A DNA stretch of 64,000 bases from Paenibacillus_E qinlingensis (GCF_028746185.1 NZ_JAQIVH010000052.1:62001-126000); one strand, 5' to 3'; counted from the stretch's first letter, positions 37,386-46,645 are shown. Program-made: numbers and translations. The notes: generated by a model not told the origin, from the sequence alone.

Positions 37386-38000
37386 ATGAAGATCATTCAA
37401 CAAGTTTCAACAACACAGAAAGCTGTTGCTTTTACATTTGATGATGGCCCTAACCCTGAGTATACGCCTCAATTGCTAGATATTTTCGATGAGGTTTCCG
37501 GTCGTGCTACTTTTTTTATGATGGGAAAACAAATCGAACTTTATCCCGAGACCGCGCTTGATGTGCATACCAGGCAACATGAAATTGGCAACCATACTTA
37601 CTCTCATCCTTTTATGACCCAAATCAGCTTAGAGGAATGTGAGCGAGAACTTCTTGTTACCGACGAATTAATTACACAAGTAACAGGAAGTAAGCCAGTT
37701 GTCATGCGCCCACCGTACTTGGATTTCAACGAGGAAGTTCAGGAAATTACTGACAAAATGGGTTATCCTGTCATTGGATCCAATAACGGAGGCACAAGGG
37801 ATTGGGAGATGCCGGGCGTAGACCACATTCTTGAGGTAACCCGAGAACAAGTCGGATGCGGGAGCATCTTACTCTTTCATGATGGCTTTGGAGATCGATC
37901 TCAAACGATAGAGGCTGTTCGAATTTTGGCAAAGGAATTAACAGAACAAGGTTATCAACTTGTAACGGTTAGTGAGCTTTTGCAAATGACAGAGTCCTAG
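37386..38000 (+). CDS. polysaccharide deacetylase (NodB domain)
   Basis: A 204-residue NodB-fold protein with the family motifs TFDDGP (motif 1), HTYSHP (metal-binding His pair), RPPY (motif 3) and LFHDG near the C-terminus. There is no signal peptide, so it is either cytoplasmic or exported another way. Relatives deacetylate chitin, peptidoglycan or xylan oligomers. ATG is preceded by TAGGGGG. It lies 73 bases after the xyloglucanase gene on the same strand and could be co-transcribed, with a terminator of its own. Confidence 0.88.
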   Translation: MKIIQQVSTTQKAVAFTFDDGPNPEYTPQLLDIFDEVSGRATFFMMGKQIELYPETALDVHTRQHEIGNHTYSHPFMTQISLEECERELLVTDELITQVTGSKPVVMRPPYLDFNEEVQEITDKMGYPVIGSNNGGTRDWEMPGVDHILEVTREQVGCGSILLFHDGFGDRSQTIEAVRILAKELTEQGYQLVTVSELLQMTES

Positions 38001-38040
38001 TAAGAAGAAGCAATCTGGGGAAAACAGAAACTGAAGATGA

Positions 38041-38075
38041 TAGCCCTGCGAGAAATCGTAGGGTTATTTGCTTTT
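38041..38075 (+). terminator. intrinsic terminator after deacetylase gene
   Basis: An 11-bp stem with two G-U pairs (38041-38051 with 38056-38066), GAAA tetraloop and TTTGCTTTT tail. The gap to 38245 also holds TATACT at 38200-38205, a possible -10 for the next gene. Confidence 0.8.
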
Positions 38076-38245
38076 GTGCCACGCATGGTAAGGGAAATTA
38101 ATGCGCTCTTGGTCAGAAGCTGTTCGTCATGGACAAAACATAGACTTTGCCTAGGTAAGAACTATCATTCGTTCATGTTAGCGCTGCTGCTCTCGTTGTT
38201 ATACTCAATGTAGCAAGCAGGAACCCATAGGGAGGAACAAACAGA

Positions 38246-39781
38246 ATGAAACTAAGTCTACAGTCATACAGATCGAAATTGATGGGATGTTGGATTGGCA
38301 AAAATATTGGTGGCACCTTAGGCGCGCCATTTGAGTGCAAACGCGGCGTATTTGATTACGATTTCTATACACAACCTTTAAATGGGGAGCCGCTGCCGAA
38401 TGATGATTTGGATTTGCAACTAGTATGGCTGAATGTGGCTGAGAAATATGGCCGTAATGTCACGGCTCAACTTTTAGGTGAATATTGGCTTTCCTATATT
38501 GTTCCGAACTGGGGCGAATACGGTGCTGGGAAAAATAATATGCGGCAAGGTATTGTTCCTCCACTTTCGGGTTATGTCAATAATGTGTTCCGCGATAGTA
38601 ATGGCGCCTTTATTCGTTCTGAAATTTGGGCGTGTCTTGCGCCAGGCAACCCAGATGTAGCGGTTAAATATGCCTATGAAGATGCCATCGTTGATCATAG
38701 TCATGAAGGTGTATATGCGGAAGTATTCTTCGCAGCTATTGAAAGTGCTGCCTTTGTTGAAAGTAACCGAGATACACTCATCGATATTGGACTATCCTAT
38801 ATTCCGCAAGATTCCGGTGTTGCCAAAGGTGTTGCTTCCGCAAGAGACGCCTATGCAAGAGGGTTGTCCTGGCAGGAGGCGCGCATTCAAGTGCTCAATG
38901 ACGTGCCGGGAAGCTTCGGCATTCTAGCCATGCGACCAGAAGATCTGCCGACCGATGTGCCTGTTGGTAAGATGGGCTATGACGCGCCAAGTAACGTTGG
39001 GATAACCATTATAGGCTGGCTGTATGGCGAGGGCGATTTTGGAAACAGTATTTGCATTGCCAATAACTGTGGCGAAGACACGGACTGCACGGCGGCTACA
39101 TTAGGCTCTATTCTCGGTATTATCGGCGGCGCGGAACAGATTCCAAGCAAATGGACGGATCCAATCGGGGATTCGATCAAGACCGTATGTTTGAATTTGG
39201 GTGATCAAGGCCTGATCATTCCCAAAACGGTAACTGAATTGACGGAGCGTATTATTCGATTAACACCGTCCTTCTTGGGTAGTCAGCTTGTTGATGTAGT
39301 GACACCGACAGACGGATATACGATTGAAGTCAAAGAGACGACGCAATTGTTTAGTCAGCCGAAGCAAATTAATGCTTGGATGCAACAAAGTTTTGCAGAT
39401 AAGTTATCACAAAGTCCGTTTCAGGTCGCCTATGATTTCGTCATTTTCTCAGCAGTCGTGGATTATCAAGAGGCGCCATTCATTCAAGAAGGCACCCCGA
39501 AGTCTGTCAAAATTCGTATTGATAATGGACTATTTATGCAGCAATGGCTGCAATTCAAATGGCATTTGCCGACGGGATGGACCATTACGCCAGGCCCGCA
39601 GGTGGCATCTTCGCTAGAACAATATCACTGCAATATCGGCCGGACTGAGCTGGAATTTACGTTCACACCGAACGGGCTGCAAGATGCAAGATATGATCTC
39701 GTTGTTGAAATTACTTCGCAAGGTCGCCCAACTAAAGGGCTGATCCCACTTGTTTTCATCAATGGCGTTCCTAGTGTTTAA
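38246..39781 (+). CDS. ADP-ribosylglycohydrolase family protein with C-terminal beta domain
   Basis: A 511-residue protein. The N-terminal two thirds is an ADP-ribosylglycohydrolase fold (PF03747) with NDDLDLQ near residue 53 and NCGEDTDCTAATLGSILG near residue 274, the two metal-binding acidic motifs. The last 130-150 residues look like an immunoglobulin-like beta domain (KSVKIRIDNGL, LPTGWTI). The family hydrolyses ADP-ribose or related N-glycosidic bonds; versions with an added beta domain in sugar loci are uncharacterised and may act on other glycosides. GGGAGGAA site. Its stop overlaps the convergent AraC gene by 4 bases. Confidence 0.85.
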   Translation: MKLSLQSYRSKLMGCWIGKNIGGTLGAPFECKRGVFDYDFYTQPLNGEPLPNDDLDLQLVWLNVAEKYGRNVTAQLLGEYWLSYIVPNWGEYGAGKNNMRQGIVPPLSGYVNNVFRDSNGAFIRSEIWACLAPGNPDVAVKYAYEDAIVDHSHEGVYAEVFFAAIESAAFVESNRDTLIDIGLSYIPQDSGVAKGVASARDAYARGLSWQEARIQVLNDVPGSFGILAMRPEDLPTDVPVGKMGYDAPSNVGITIIGWLYGEGDFGNSICIANNCGEDTDCTAATLGSILGIIGGAEQIPSKWTDPIGDSIKTVCLNLGDQGLIIPKTVTELTERIIRLTPSFLGSQLVDVVTPTDGYTIEVKETTQLFSQPKQINAWMQQSFADKLSQSPFQVAYDFVIFSAVVDYQEAPFIQEGTPKSVKIRIDNGLFMQQWLQFKWHLPTGWTITPGPQVASSLEQYHCNIGRTELEFTFTPNGLQDARYDLVVEITSQGRPTKGLIPLVFINGVPSV

Positions 39782-40689
39782 GTAAACTTGTCCGTAATTC
39801 CATGCATATGGGAATCTCGAAATTGCTGGGGGCTGATGCCTTCCAGCTTTTTGAATATCCGGGAGAAATAAAAAGGATCTTGAAATCCGACCTCTTCGGC
39901 AATGGTTCGAATAATGCTGGTGGTGCTTGAGAGCAGATGCTTAGCTTTCTGAATCTGCAATTGATGGATATAGGAACCAATCGTAATACCAGCGTGTCGT
40001 TTGAAGAGTTGGCTTAAATAGTCATAACTATGATGGAGCGATTGTTCCAATTCTTTGCTGGAGGGGTTGGACGTATAGGATTCATCCAGGATATTCACCA
40101 GGCGCCTGTACAACAAAAAAGTGGAAGAGACTTCGGGTTTTACTTGCCTCTGATCGACTAAATCCTGTGCAACCAGTTCCAATATATGGCCAAGCCATAG
40201 GGAGGCCCGGTAACGGAAATACCCTTTGGGGGCACTGAACTGTTGATGGATTTTCTCGAAAATACCCAAAATCTCATAGCGATTGAAAGGCTTGCTGCGA
40301 CGAGGCAGCAATAGAAAGTCAGTAAGACTTTCTGCGGTGGAAGTTCTCAAGTCTTGATTCGCGGAAAGTTTGAATGGCACTCCCTCCTCAAGCTCCTCCT
40401 TATGTAAACGCAACCCTGGATCAGCGGCAAATTGAACCCAATAGAACCCGCTTTGATTTGCGATGGGTTTCCAACTGCCATGCTTCTCCCATGGCATCAG
40501 CAGGAAGGTTTCCCCACTTTGAAGTTCTAATTTTTCCTCGCCTACTTGCAAATAGATGGGACCTTCAGTCACCATAATTAGTTCGAAAAATGGGTTGGAC
40601 TTTTGCAATCCAAAGCCATCATTTCCCTGTAATTCGGAGACCCATTTCACGTCTAATCGGGTTAATCGTGATAACAGCAAATATTCCAT
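39778..40689 (-). CDS. AraC family transcriptional regulator with cupin sensor domain
   Basis: A 303-residue one-component regulator: N-terminal cupin-like ligand domain (about 15-110) and C-terminal double helix-turn-helix (about 200-295; LSQLFKRHAG, DPFYFSRIFKK, ending EGISPQQFRDS). No receiver domain. Divergent from the sugar operon that starts at 40981 and convergent with the ADP-ribosylglycohydrolase gene, so either may be its target. Sugar-responsive activation is typical of the family. Confidence 0.9.
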   Translation of the reverse strand: MEYLLLSRLTRLDVKWVSELQGNDGFGLQKSNPFFELIMVTEGPIYLQVGEEKLELQSGETFLLMPWEKHGSWKPIANQSGFYWVQFAADPGLRLHKEELEEGVPFKLSANQDLRTSTAESLTDFLLLPRRSKPFNRYEILGIFEKIHQQFSAPKGYFRYRASLWLGHILELVAQDLVDQRQVKPEVSSTFLLYRRLVNILDESYTSNPSSKELEQSLHHSYDYLSQLFKRHAGITIGSYIHQLQIQKAKHLLSSTTSIIRTIAEEVGFQDPFYFSRIFKKLEGISPQQFRDSHMHGITDKFT

Positions 40690-40838
40690 ATAGGCACCTT
40701 CAAGTTCAATAGAATGACATGATATATTCCAGTCACATTATAACATACCTTCGTTTATCATCGTGGTAAGTTCACTTTTACCCTATTTTCCTGCCTATTG
40801 CAATCTGTTTTCTCTCTCGGACATGTCATGGATGCCTT

Positions 40839-40878
40839 GCGAGCCCTAGAGTTGGATCTAGGCGCTCGCTTTTTTTTT
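40839..40878 (+). terminator. intrinsic terminator in the divergent promoter region
   Basis: Stem GCGAGC-CCTAGA / TCTAGG-c-GCTCGC with one bulged base, followed by a run of T residues. It faces the sugar operon but lies upstream of its operator repeats; no plus-strand gene precedes it, so it ends a leader or insulating transcript. Confidence 0.7.
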
Positions 40879-40903
40879 ACCACAGAAAAAGAGCTAGACG
40901 TAT

Positions 40904-40960
40904 GTTATAAAATAACTTATTATTATGTTATAAACGAACTTTTAAATGTTATTTTAAAAC
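40904..40960. promoter_or_regulatory. three operator-like repeats before the sugar operon
   Basis: GTTATAAAATAAC (40904-40916), GTTATAAACGAAC (40927-40939) and GTTATTTTAAAAC (40948-40960) are spaced 23 and 21 bases apart, about two helical turns. The first is a 5-3-5 inverted repeat. They lie just upstream of ATG 40981. The DeoR regulator encoded at the operon's end is the likely binder. Confidence 0.55.
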
Positions 40961-40980
40961 AAATGTAAAGGGTGATAGAC

Positions 40981-41814
40981 ATGTCTGTTCAACCAAGATT
41001 AAATCGCATGTTTAGTGAGCAAGGGAAATGCTTTGATGTCGCTATTGATCATGGCTTCTTTAATGAGGCTCAGTTTCTAACCGGTATCGAAAATATGAAG
41101 GAAGCCGTTGAAACCATCGTTCATGCAGGTCCTAACTGTATTCAGCTTAGCATTGGTCAAGCGAACCATCTGCAAGCCATACCGGGCAGCAACAAGCCAG
41201 GGCTTGTGCTTCGTACCGATGTTGCCAATATTTATGGGCAGGTGCTTCCTGCGTTTCTTTTCAGCGAACTGATTGACAACGCCATTGAGCAAGCGGTTCT
41301 GATGGACGCGGTGGCTGTATGCGTGAATCTGTTGCAATTACCGAATCAACCACAACTCCATTATCAATGTGTGAAAAATGTTTCGCTGCTCAAAACTGCA
41401 TGCGAGAAGTATGGCATGCCGCTCATGGTGGAGCCTTTAGTTATGCTGGCCAATGAAGTGAAAGGCGGTTATATGGTCGATGGTGATATTAACAAAATTA
41501 TGCCGCTCGTCAGGCAGGCAGTTGAACTTGGAGCAAATGTTATTAAAGCCGACCCTTGTGATCATGTGGAAGAATATCATCGTGTCATTGGGATTGCATC
41601 GGGTATTCCCGTCCTTGTCCGCGGCGGAGGGCGAGCAAGCGATGAGGAGATCATGAGCCGTACGGTGGAGCTGATGAAGCAAGGCGCATCGGGTATTGTG
41701 TATGGCCGCAATGTCATTCAGCATCCAAATCCAGCGGGCATGACCAGAGCTTTAATGTCGATTGTTCATCACGAGGCTTCAGAAGAGCAGGCACTTGCGT
41801 TATTGCGTCAATAA
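40981..41814 (+). CDS. class I aldolase family protein (DhnA/LsrF-like)
   Basis: A 277-residue TIM-barrel aldolase. The start is ATG 40981 with AAAGGGTG upstream; the GTG at 40972 lies in that site. It has DVAIDHGFF near the N-terminus, a Lys in GANVIKADPC (candidate Schiff-base Lys), VRGGGRASDEE and GIVYGRNV phosphate-binding loops. These are the marks of DhnA-type fructose-bisphosphate aldolases and of LsrF. As first gene of an operon with a kinase and isomerase, it probably cleaves a phosphorylated ketose. Confidence 0.83.
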   Translation: MSVQPRLNRMFSEQGKCFDVAIDHGFFNEAQFLTGIENMKEAVETIVHAGPNCIQLSIGQANHLQAIPGSNKPGLVLRTDVANIYGQVLPAFLFSELIDNAIEQAVLMDAVAVCVNLLQLPNQPQLHYQCVKNVSLLKTACEKYGMPLMVEPLVMLANEVKGGYMVDGDINKIMPLVRQAVELGANVIKADPCDHVEEYHRVIGIASGIPVLVRGGGRASDEEIMSRTVELMKQGASGIVYGRNVIQHPNPAGMTRALMSIVHHEASEEQALALLRQ

Positions 41815-41844
41815 CTTAACGTACCAGAAGGAGGGTATCTGATT

Positions 41845-43002
41845 TTGAATAGGACAATTATTCGTTTTGGCGTTATTGGCTGCGGCTTAATGGGCAAGGA
41901 ATTTGCAAGTGCCGCAGCAAGATGGTGCCATCTTACACAGATCGACAGTGAACCTAGAATCATAGCCGTATGTGATGCCAACCCTGCAGCGACACAGTGG
42001 TTCCAAGACAACTTATCCAGTGTGGAAGCCACCTATACAGATTATAGGGAGATGCTTGCTAACCCCAATATAGACGCGATTTACTGTGCGGTTCCCCACA
42101 ATCTTCATGCTCAAATCTATATGGATATTATTGAATCAGGGAAACATTTGCTAGGTGAAAAGCCATTCGGTATCGATCAGGCAGCCAATAAGTTGATTAT
42201 GGAAGCTATTGAACGAAATCCGAATGTCATCGTCCGTTGCTCATCTGAATTTCCATTTTTCCCAGGTGTTCAACAAATTGTTCAGTGGGTGGCTGAGAAT
42301 AAATTCGGGAAGATCATTGAAGTTGAGGCTGGATTCTGGCATTCAAGTGATTTGGATCCCACAAAACCAATCAATTGGAAAAGGCGTAACGCTACGAATG
42401 GCGAATATGGTTGTATGGGCGATCTAGGGATGCACGTTCTTCACTTGCCCCTGCGTTTTGGATGGAAACCGAATACCGTAAGAGCGCTGCTTTCCCAAAT
42501 TGTGTCGGAACGTCCTGATGGTAAAGGTGATAGGGTTCCTTGCGAAACGTGGGATAATGCCATTTTGGCTTGTGAGGTTGACACCGGTGATCAGCAATTT
42601 CCGATGGTCTTATCGACCAAGCGTATTGCCCCAGGGCATGCTAATACGTGGTTCATTCGAATTATGGGGACGGAATTCTCTGCGGAATTTACAACCAAGA
42701 ACCCAAAGCAAGTGAGTTCATTACCATACAACCCTGGCGGGGTACAGTCTTGGCATCAAACAGATGCTCCTTATAAATCAGCGTACGGCACCATTACAGG
42801 AGCAATCTTTGAGTTCGGTTTCTCGGATTCGATCTTGCAGATGTGGGCTGCATTCTGTGATGAGATAACAAACCTTAAGGAGATGGCACAGCCTTTTTAT
42901 TGCGCTACACCAGAAGAAGCGGCGTCCAGTCATCAGGTGTTTACAGCCGCGTTAGAGTCCAATCGAACTAGTCAAACCATAGCGCTACATTGGGAGGAAT
43001 AA
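41845..43002 (+). CDS. Gfo/Idh/MocA family NAD(P)-dependent oxidoreductase
   Basis: A 385-residue sugar dehydrogenase family protein starting with TTG behind AAGGAGG. The N-terminal Rossmann fold has GVIGCGLMGKEFA, AVPHNLHA and LGEKPFG with the catalytic-lysine EKP motif; the C-terminal domain has GDLGMHVLHLPL. The family oxidises or reduces sugars, inositols and their derivatives. In this operon it probably performs a redox step before isomerisation and phosphorylation, but the substrate cannot be named. Confidence 0.88.
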   Translation: MNRTIIRFGVIGCGLMGKEFASAAARWCHLTQIDSEPRIIAVCDANPAATQWFQDNLSSVEATYTDYREMLANPNIDAIYCAVPHNLHAQIYMDIIESGKHLLGEKPFGIDQAANKLIMEAIERNPNVIVRCSSEFPFFPGVQQIVQWVAENKFGKIIEVEAGFWHSSDLDPTKPINWKRRNATNGEYGCMGDLGMHVLHLPLRFGWKPNTVRALLSQIVSERPDGKGDRVPCETWDNAILACEVDTGDQQFPMVLSTKRIAPGHANTWFIRIMGTEFSAEFTTKNPKQVSSLPYNPGGVQSWHQTDAPYKSAYGTITGAIFEFGFSDSILQMWAAFCDEITNLKEMAQPFYCATPEEAASSHQVFTAALESNRTSQTIALHWEE

Positions 43003-43004
43003 AT

Positions 43005-44231
43005 GTGAGCGGCAAAGAGGAAGTCATCGTGGCTGGGCATATTTGCTTGGATATTATTCCAACTATGGATGAGAATCAATCAAGCTTGGCTGCCTTGCTA
43101 TCACCTGGGAAGCTTGTGAATATCGGCCCTGCCGTTATTTCGACAGGAGGTGCAGTTTCGAATACTGGCATTGCGCTTCACCGTCTAGGAAGTAAGGTGA
43201 AATTAATGGGGAAGATAGGAGCGGACCCCTTCGGTGAAGTCATACTTACCCTGCTGAGGCAGCAGGAGCCTTCCTTAGTGGAGGGGATGATTGTATCGCC
43301 AGAGGCAAATAGTTCCTATTCCATTGTCATTAGTCCACCGAATATGGATAGGATGTTTCTTCACTCAACGGGAGCTAATGATACGTATGCGGCTTCTGAT
43401 TTGATGCACGAACAATTGCAAGGAGCAAAGCTGTTTCATTTCGGTTATCCACCTCTTATGAAGAGAATGTTCGAGAATGAGGGTGCAGAACTTGTATCCT
43501 TACTAAAGAAAGTCAAGGAGAGTGGATTGACGGTTTCGCTTGATTTGGCTAAACCTGATCCAGCATCAGAAGCTGGAAGGGCTAACTGGCGAGCCATTCT
43601 GACGCAATCACTTCCGTTTGTCGATGTGTTTTTACCTAGCTTCGAGGAAATTATGTATATGCTTCACCGAGAGCGCTACGATCTTAAGGAAAAAGCGGCT
43701 CCAAATGGCGACTTACTATCAAGTGCAGATGGAGAATTACTAGCGCAACTATCGGCTGAACTCATCCAGATGGGTGTGGCGATTGTGGTCATTAAACTAG
43801 GTGAGCACGGTGTATATGTTCGAACAACTTCAGATGAGCAGAGATTGGCACAGATGGGATTAAGTTCCCCCAAGACAGCACTGCTCGATGATTGGTTAAA
43901 CTGCGAGATGATATCCTCTTGCTATGAAGTCGATGTTGTAGGTACGACAGGTGCAGGAGATTGCACAATTGCAGGATTCCTATTCGGACTGACAAGAGGG
44001 TTAACATTGAAGGAGTCATTGCAGAGCGCAGTTGGCGTAGGTGCGTTCAATGTTGAACAAGCGGATGCTACTAGCGGCATACCCGAATGGACAGCTGTCC
44101 GAGACCGAATGGACAAAGGATGGAAGAAGCGGGCGACGAAGTTGGAGCTGGTCAATTGGGATTTGCACGAAGATCAGATCTGGATAGGACCCCATCATAA
44201 GTCTCCGAAAGAGAGCGTGAGAAGCGAATGA
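43005..44231 (+). CDS. PfkB family carbohydrate kinase
   Basis: From GTG 43005, seven bases after GGAGGA (the overlapping ATG at 43003 is out of frame), the protein has 408 residues. The N-terminal GGAVSNTGIAL and C-terminal GTTGAGDCTIAGFLFG motifs mark a ribokinase/PfkB kinase; the Asp in GAGD is the catalytic base. It phosphorylates a sugar using ATP, probably the ketose made by the lyxose-isomerase-type enzyme in the next gene. The 3' end overlaps that gene by 4 bases. Confidence 0.88.
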   Translation: MSGKEEVIVAGHICLDIIPTMDENQSSLAALLSPGKLVNIGPAVISTGGAVSNTGIALHRLGSKVKLMGKIGADPFGEVILTLLRQQEPSLVEGMIVSPEANSSYSIVISPPNMDRMFLHSTGANDTYAASDLMHEQLQGAKLFHFGYPPLMKRMFENEGAELVSLLKKVKESGLTVSLDLAKPDPASEAGRANWRAILTQSLPFVDVFLPSFEEIMYMLHRERYDLKEKAAPNGDLLSSADGELLAQLSAELIQMGVAIVVIKLGEHGVYVRTTSDEQRLAQMGLSSPKTALLDDWLNCEMISSCYEVDVVGTTGAGDCTIAGFLFGLTRGLTLKESLQSAVGVGAFNVEQADATSGIPEWTAVRDRMDKGWKKRATKLELVNWDLHEDQIWIGPHHKSPKESVRSE

Positions 44232-44776
44232 AGCGAAGTGAGATTGGGCAAGCTCAGCAGCGGGCTGAACACATGTTGATATCATCCCACATTCAATTAA
44301 CTCAGGAAGAGATTGCGCGCATTGAAGTTGCAGACTTTGGACTGGGACAGCTTGAGGTACAAGGGCTGGAGCTCATTACTTATATCAATACCGACCGTTA
44401 TTGTGCCAAAGACTTAGTTCTTTTTCCACGACAAACTTGTCCCGAGCATCTTCATCCACAGATCGCGAATGTACCTGGTAAAATGGAAACCTTTCGCTGC
44501 CGTGTAGGGGTCGTCTATTTATATGTAGAGGGAGAGCCTACGCCAGAGATATCGGCGATTATACCTTCAGGAAGTGAAGATTGCTACACCGTCATGAACG
44601 AAATCGTTCTCCATCCTGGCGAGCAATATACCATTGAACCTGGGATTAAGCATTGGTTTCAAGCTGGCGAACAGGGAGCTATCATTTCTGAATTTTCAAG
44701 CACAAGTCGGGACGAGTTCGATATCTTTACGGATCTGCGCATTCAACGCATGCCCACTATTCGTGAAGATGAGTAG
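44228..44776 (+). CDS. D-lyxose isomerase-type cupin sugar isomerase
   Basis: A 182-residue cupin protein similar in length and motifs to D-lyxose ketol-isomerases: metal-binding CPEHLHPQ (two His), GKMETFRCR (Glu), and a late His in IEPGIKHWF. Characterised relatives interconvert D-lyxose and D-xylulose and often D-mannose and D-fructose. Its ATGA overlap with the kinase stop implies coupled expression, fitting an isomerise-phosphorylate-cleave route with the kinase and aldolase. Confidence 0.83.
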   Translation: MKRSEIGQAQQRAEHMLISSHIQLTQEEIARIEVADFGLGQLEVQGLELITYINTDRYCAKDLVLFPRQTCPEHLHPQIANVPGKMETFRCRVGVVYLYVEGEPTPEISAIIPSGSEDCYTVMNEIVLHPGEQYTIEPGIKHWFQAGEQGAIISEFSSTSRDEFDIFTDLRIQRMPTIREDE

Positions 44777-44786
44777 GTAGAATCCT

Positions 44787-45809
44787 ATGAACCTTTATGG
44801 AAAAGCATGGTCGCGTCGAGACATAGAGGCGAGAGTGGGCAAGATGGATCAAATAGCGGGAATCAAACGTTTCGTTGCCGTTGAAGGTAAAGAAGCAGGT
44901 GTGGCGTACATTCAGGTGCGGACAGGTGCAGGCTTAAGTTATAACGTGACGCCATCCAAGGGTTTAGATATCTCTTTGGCCGAGTATCATGGTGTACCGA
45001 TTAGCTGGCAATCGCCGAATGGAGATGCTCATCCATCTTATTATGAAGCGGAAGGCAATCATTGGCTTCGGACAGCATCTGGTGGGTTACTCATGACTTG
45101 TGGTCTCATGCAAGTAGGGGCTAATTGTGAGGACAAGGGGGAGCGTCTTGGACTTCATGGACGTTACCATCATACACCAGCAGAACAAGTATGCGCTCGA
45201 ACCACATGGCAAGAAGATGAAATGGACATGTGTATTTCAGGGCTCATCAACGAGACATCCATATTTGGTGGAAGGCTTCAATTAGCTAGAGAAATCAGTA
45301 GTCGCGTTGGTGACAATACAATTCTGATTAAGGACGAAGTTCGTAACATGGGTTTCGAGTCGTGCCCACATATGATCTTATACCATTTTAACTTTGGTTT
45401 CCCATTACTTATGGAAGAGACACGCATTCAATTCTATGGTGATCAAGTGAGCCCGCGTGATCAAGATACTTCTGTCCATGCCTATGGTGAGTGGCAGTCT
45501 CCTGATGCTGCTTATCAAGAACGTGTGTATTATCATGAGTCTCCCAATAAACCGCTGGTGCACATTAGTAATCCTCATTTTCCTCTTCATGGTGGGACAA
45601 CGCAGGTTCAAGCGACACTTCAATGGTCTGCACAAACACTGCCCAACCTCGTCCAATGGAAAATGCCTGGTGCTGGGACGCATGTGCTTGGTATCGAGCC
45701 TGCCAATTGTCATGTGGGAGGTCGTAAAGAAGAGCGCGAGCGAGGAAATTTGGTATTTCTGGAGCCAGGTGAAACGGTAAAATATGAAATCAGGTTGAAC
45801 CTCAGTTAA
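44787..45809 (+). CDS. DUF4432 aldose-epimerase-like protein
   Basis: A 340-residue beta-sandwich protein of the DUF4432 family, related to galactose mutarotases (GLDISLAEYHGVPISW, LHGRYHHTPAEQV, HMILYHFNFGFPLL, GIEPANCHVGG). It probably interconverts sugar anomers for the isomerase or dehydrogenase in the same operon. Ribosome binding site is weak, and the start lies 10 bases after the previous stop. Confidence 0.82.
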   Translation: MNLYGKAWSRRDIEARVGKMDQIAGIKRFVAVEGKEAGVAYIQVRTGAGLSYNVTPSKGLDISLAEYHGVPISWQSPNGDAHPSYYEAEGNHWLRTASGGLLMTCGLMQVGANCEDKGERLGLHGRYHHTPAEQVCARTTWQEDEMDMCISGLINETSIFGGRLQLAREISSRVGDNTILIKDEVRNMGFESCPHMILYHFNFGFPLLMEETRIQFYGDQVSPRDQDTSVHAYGEWQSPDAAYQERVYYHESPNKPLVHISNPHFPLHGGTTQVQATLQWSAQTLPNLVQWKMPGAGTHVLGIEPANCHVGGRKEERERGNLVFLEPGETVKYEIRLNLS

Positions 45810-45855
45810 ATGATTGGGATAATAAGGTGAAAAGAAACATTGACGGGGGTTCTCC

Positions 45856-46617
45856 ATGATAACAAATCAAATAAATGGTCGGCAGCAACAAATTTTAGAT
45901 CGGATGGCACTCGATGGCGAGATTCGAATTGCTGAGTTAAAAGAAATGTTTGATGTCACTGAAATGACGATACGTCGTGATATAGAGAAGCTTGAGACCA
46001 TGGGACTGCTCAGACGAACCTTTGGAGGCGCTATACTCATAGGCAAGGATATTGCCCTGCAGGATCGTACAGGTGTCATGATGGAAGAAAAAATGAAAAT
46101 GGGCCTCCGCGCAGCACAGCTAATTAATGAAGGGGAATCCATCTTTCTGGATGGAGGTTCAACTACCCTTCAAGTTGCCAAGTATCTAACACCGAATATG
46201 CCGATTACTGTGGTTACCAATGCACTGAATATCGCTGCTGAGCTGCAAGCCAAGCAGATTCCAACCATTGTCGTGGGAGGTATGCTGCTGGATAAAACAT
46301 CGACACTCGTTGGGCCTATCGCTGCCGTCGCTATTGCCAAGATGGCTTTTGATCGCGTATTTATTGGAACAACGGGTCTCACCATCAAACACGGATTCAG
46401 CAATTCCAATATGCATGAAGCCGAAATCAAAAGGCTGGTTATCGAACAAGCGTCTGAAGTGAATGTGATGATGGATCACACGAAGTATGGCGTTCGGGAT
46501 CTGTTTTCATTTGCCGAGATTGGTGCTGTGCATCGCATTATTTCAGACGGGTACCCAGAAGGTGAACTTCATGCGACTTTAAAGGAAAGCGGAGTTCAAT
46601 TGCTTGTATGTTCTTAG
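45856..46617 (+). CDS. DeoR family transcriptional regulator
   Basis: A 253-residue repressor-type regulator with an N-terminal DeoR helix-turn-helix (about 5-58; RIAELKEMFDVTEMTIRRDIEKLE) and a C-terminal DeoRC sugar-phosphate sensor domain (about 75-235; FLDGGSTT near residue 97, FIGTTGL near residue 172). Family members repress sugar operons until a phosphorylated intermediate binds. It is the last gene of the operon and the natural candidate to bind the three repeats at 40904-40960. Confidence 0.9.
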   Translation: MITNQINGRQQQILDRMALDGEIRIAELKEMFDVTEMTIRRDIEKLETMGLLRRTFGGAILIGKDIALQDRTGVMMEEKMKMGLRAAQLINEGESIFLDGGSTTLQVAKYLTPNMPITVVTNALNIAAELQAKQIPTIVVGGMLLDKTSTLVGPIAAVAIAKMAFDRVFIGTTGLTIKHGFSNSNMHEAEIKRLVIEQASEVNVMMDHTKYGVRDLFSFAEIGAVHRIISDGYPEGELHATLKESGVQLLVCS

Positions 46618-46645
46618 GATGATTATGCGTGCATTTATATAGGTG

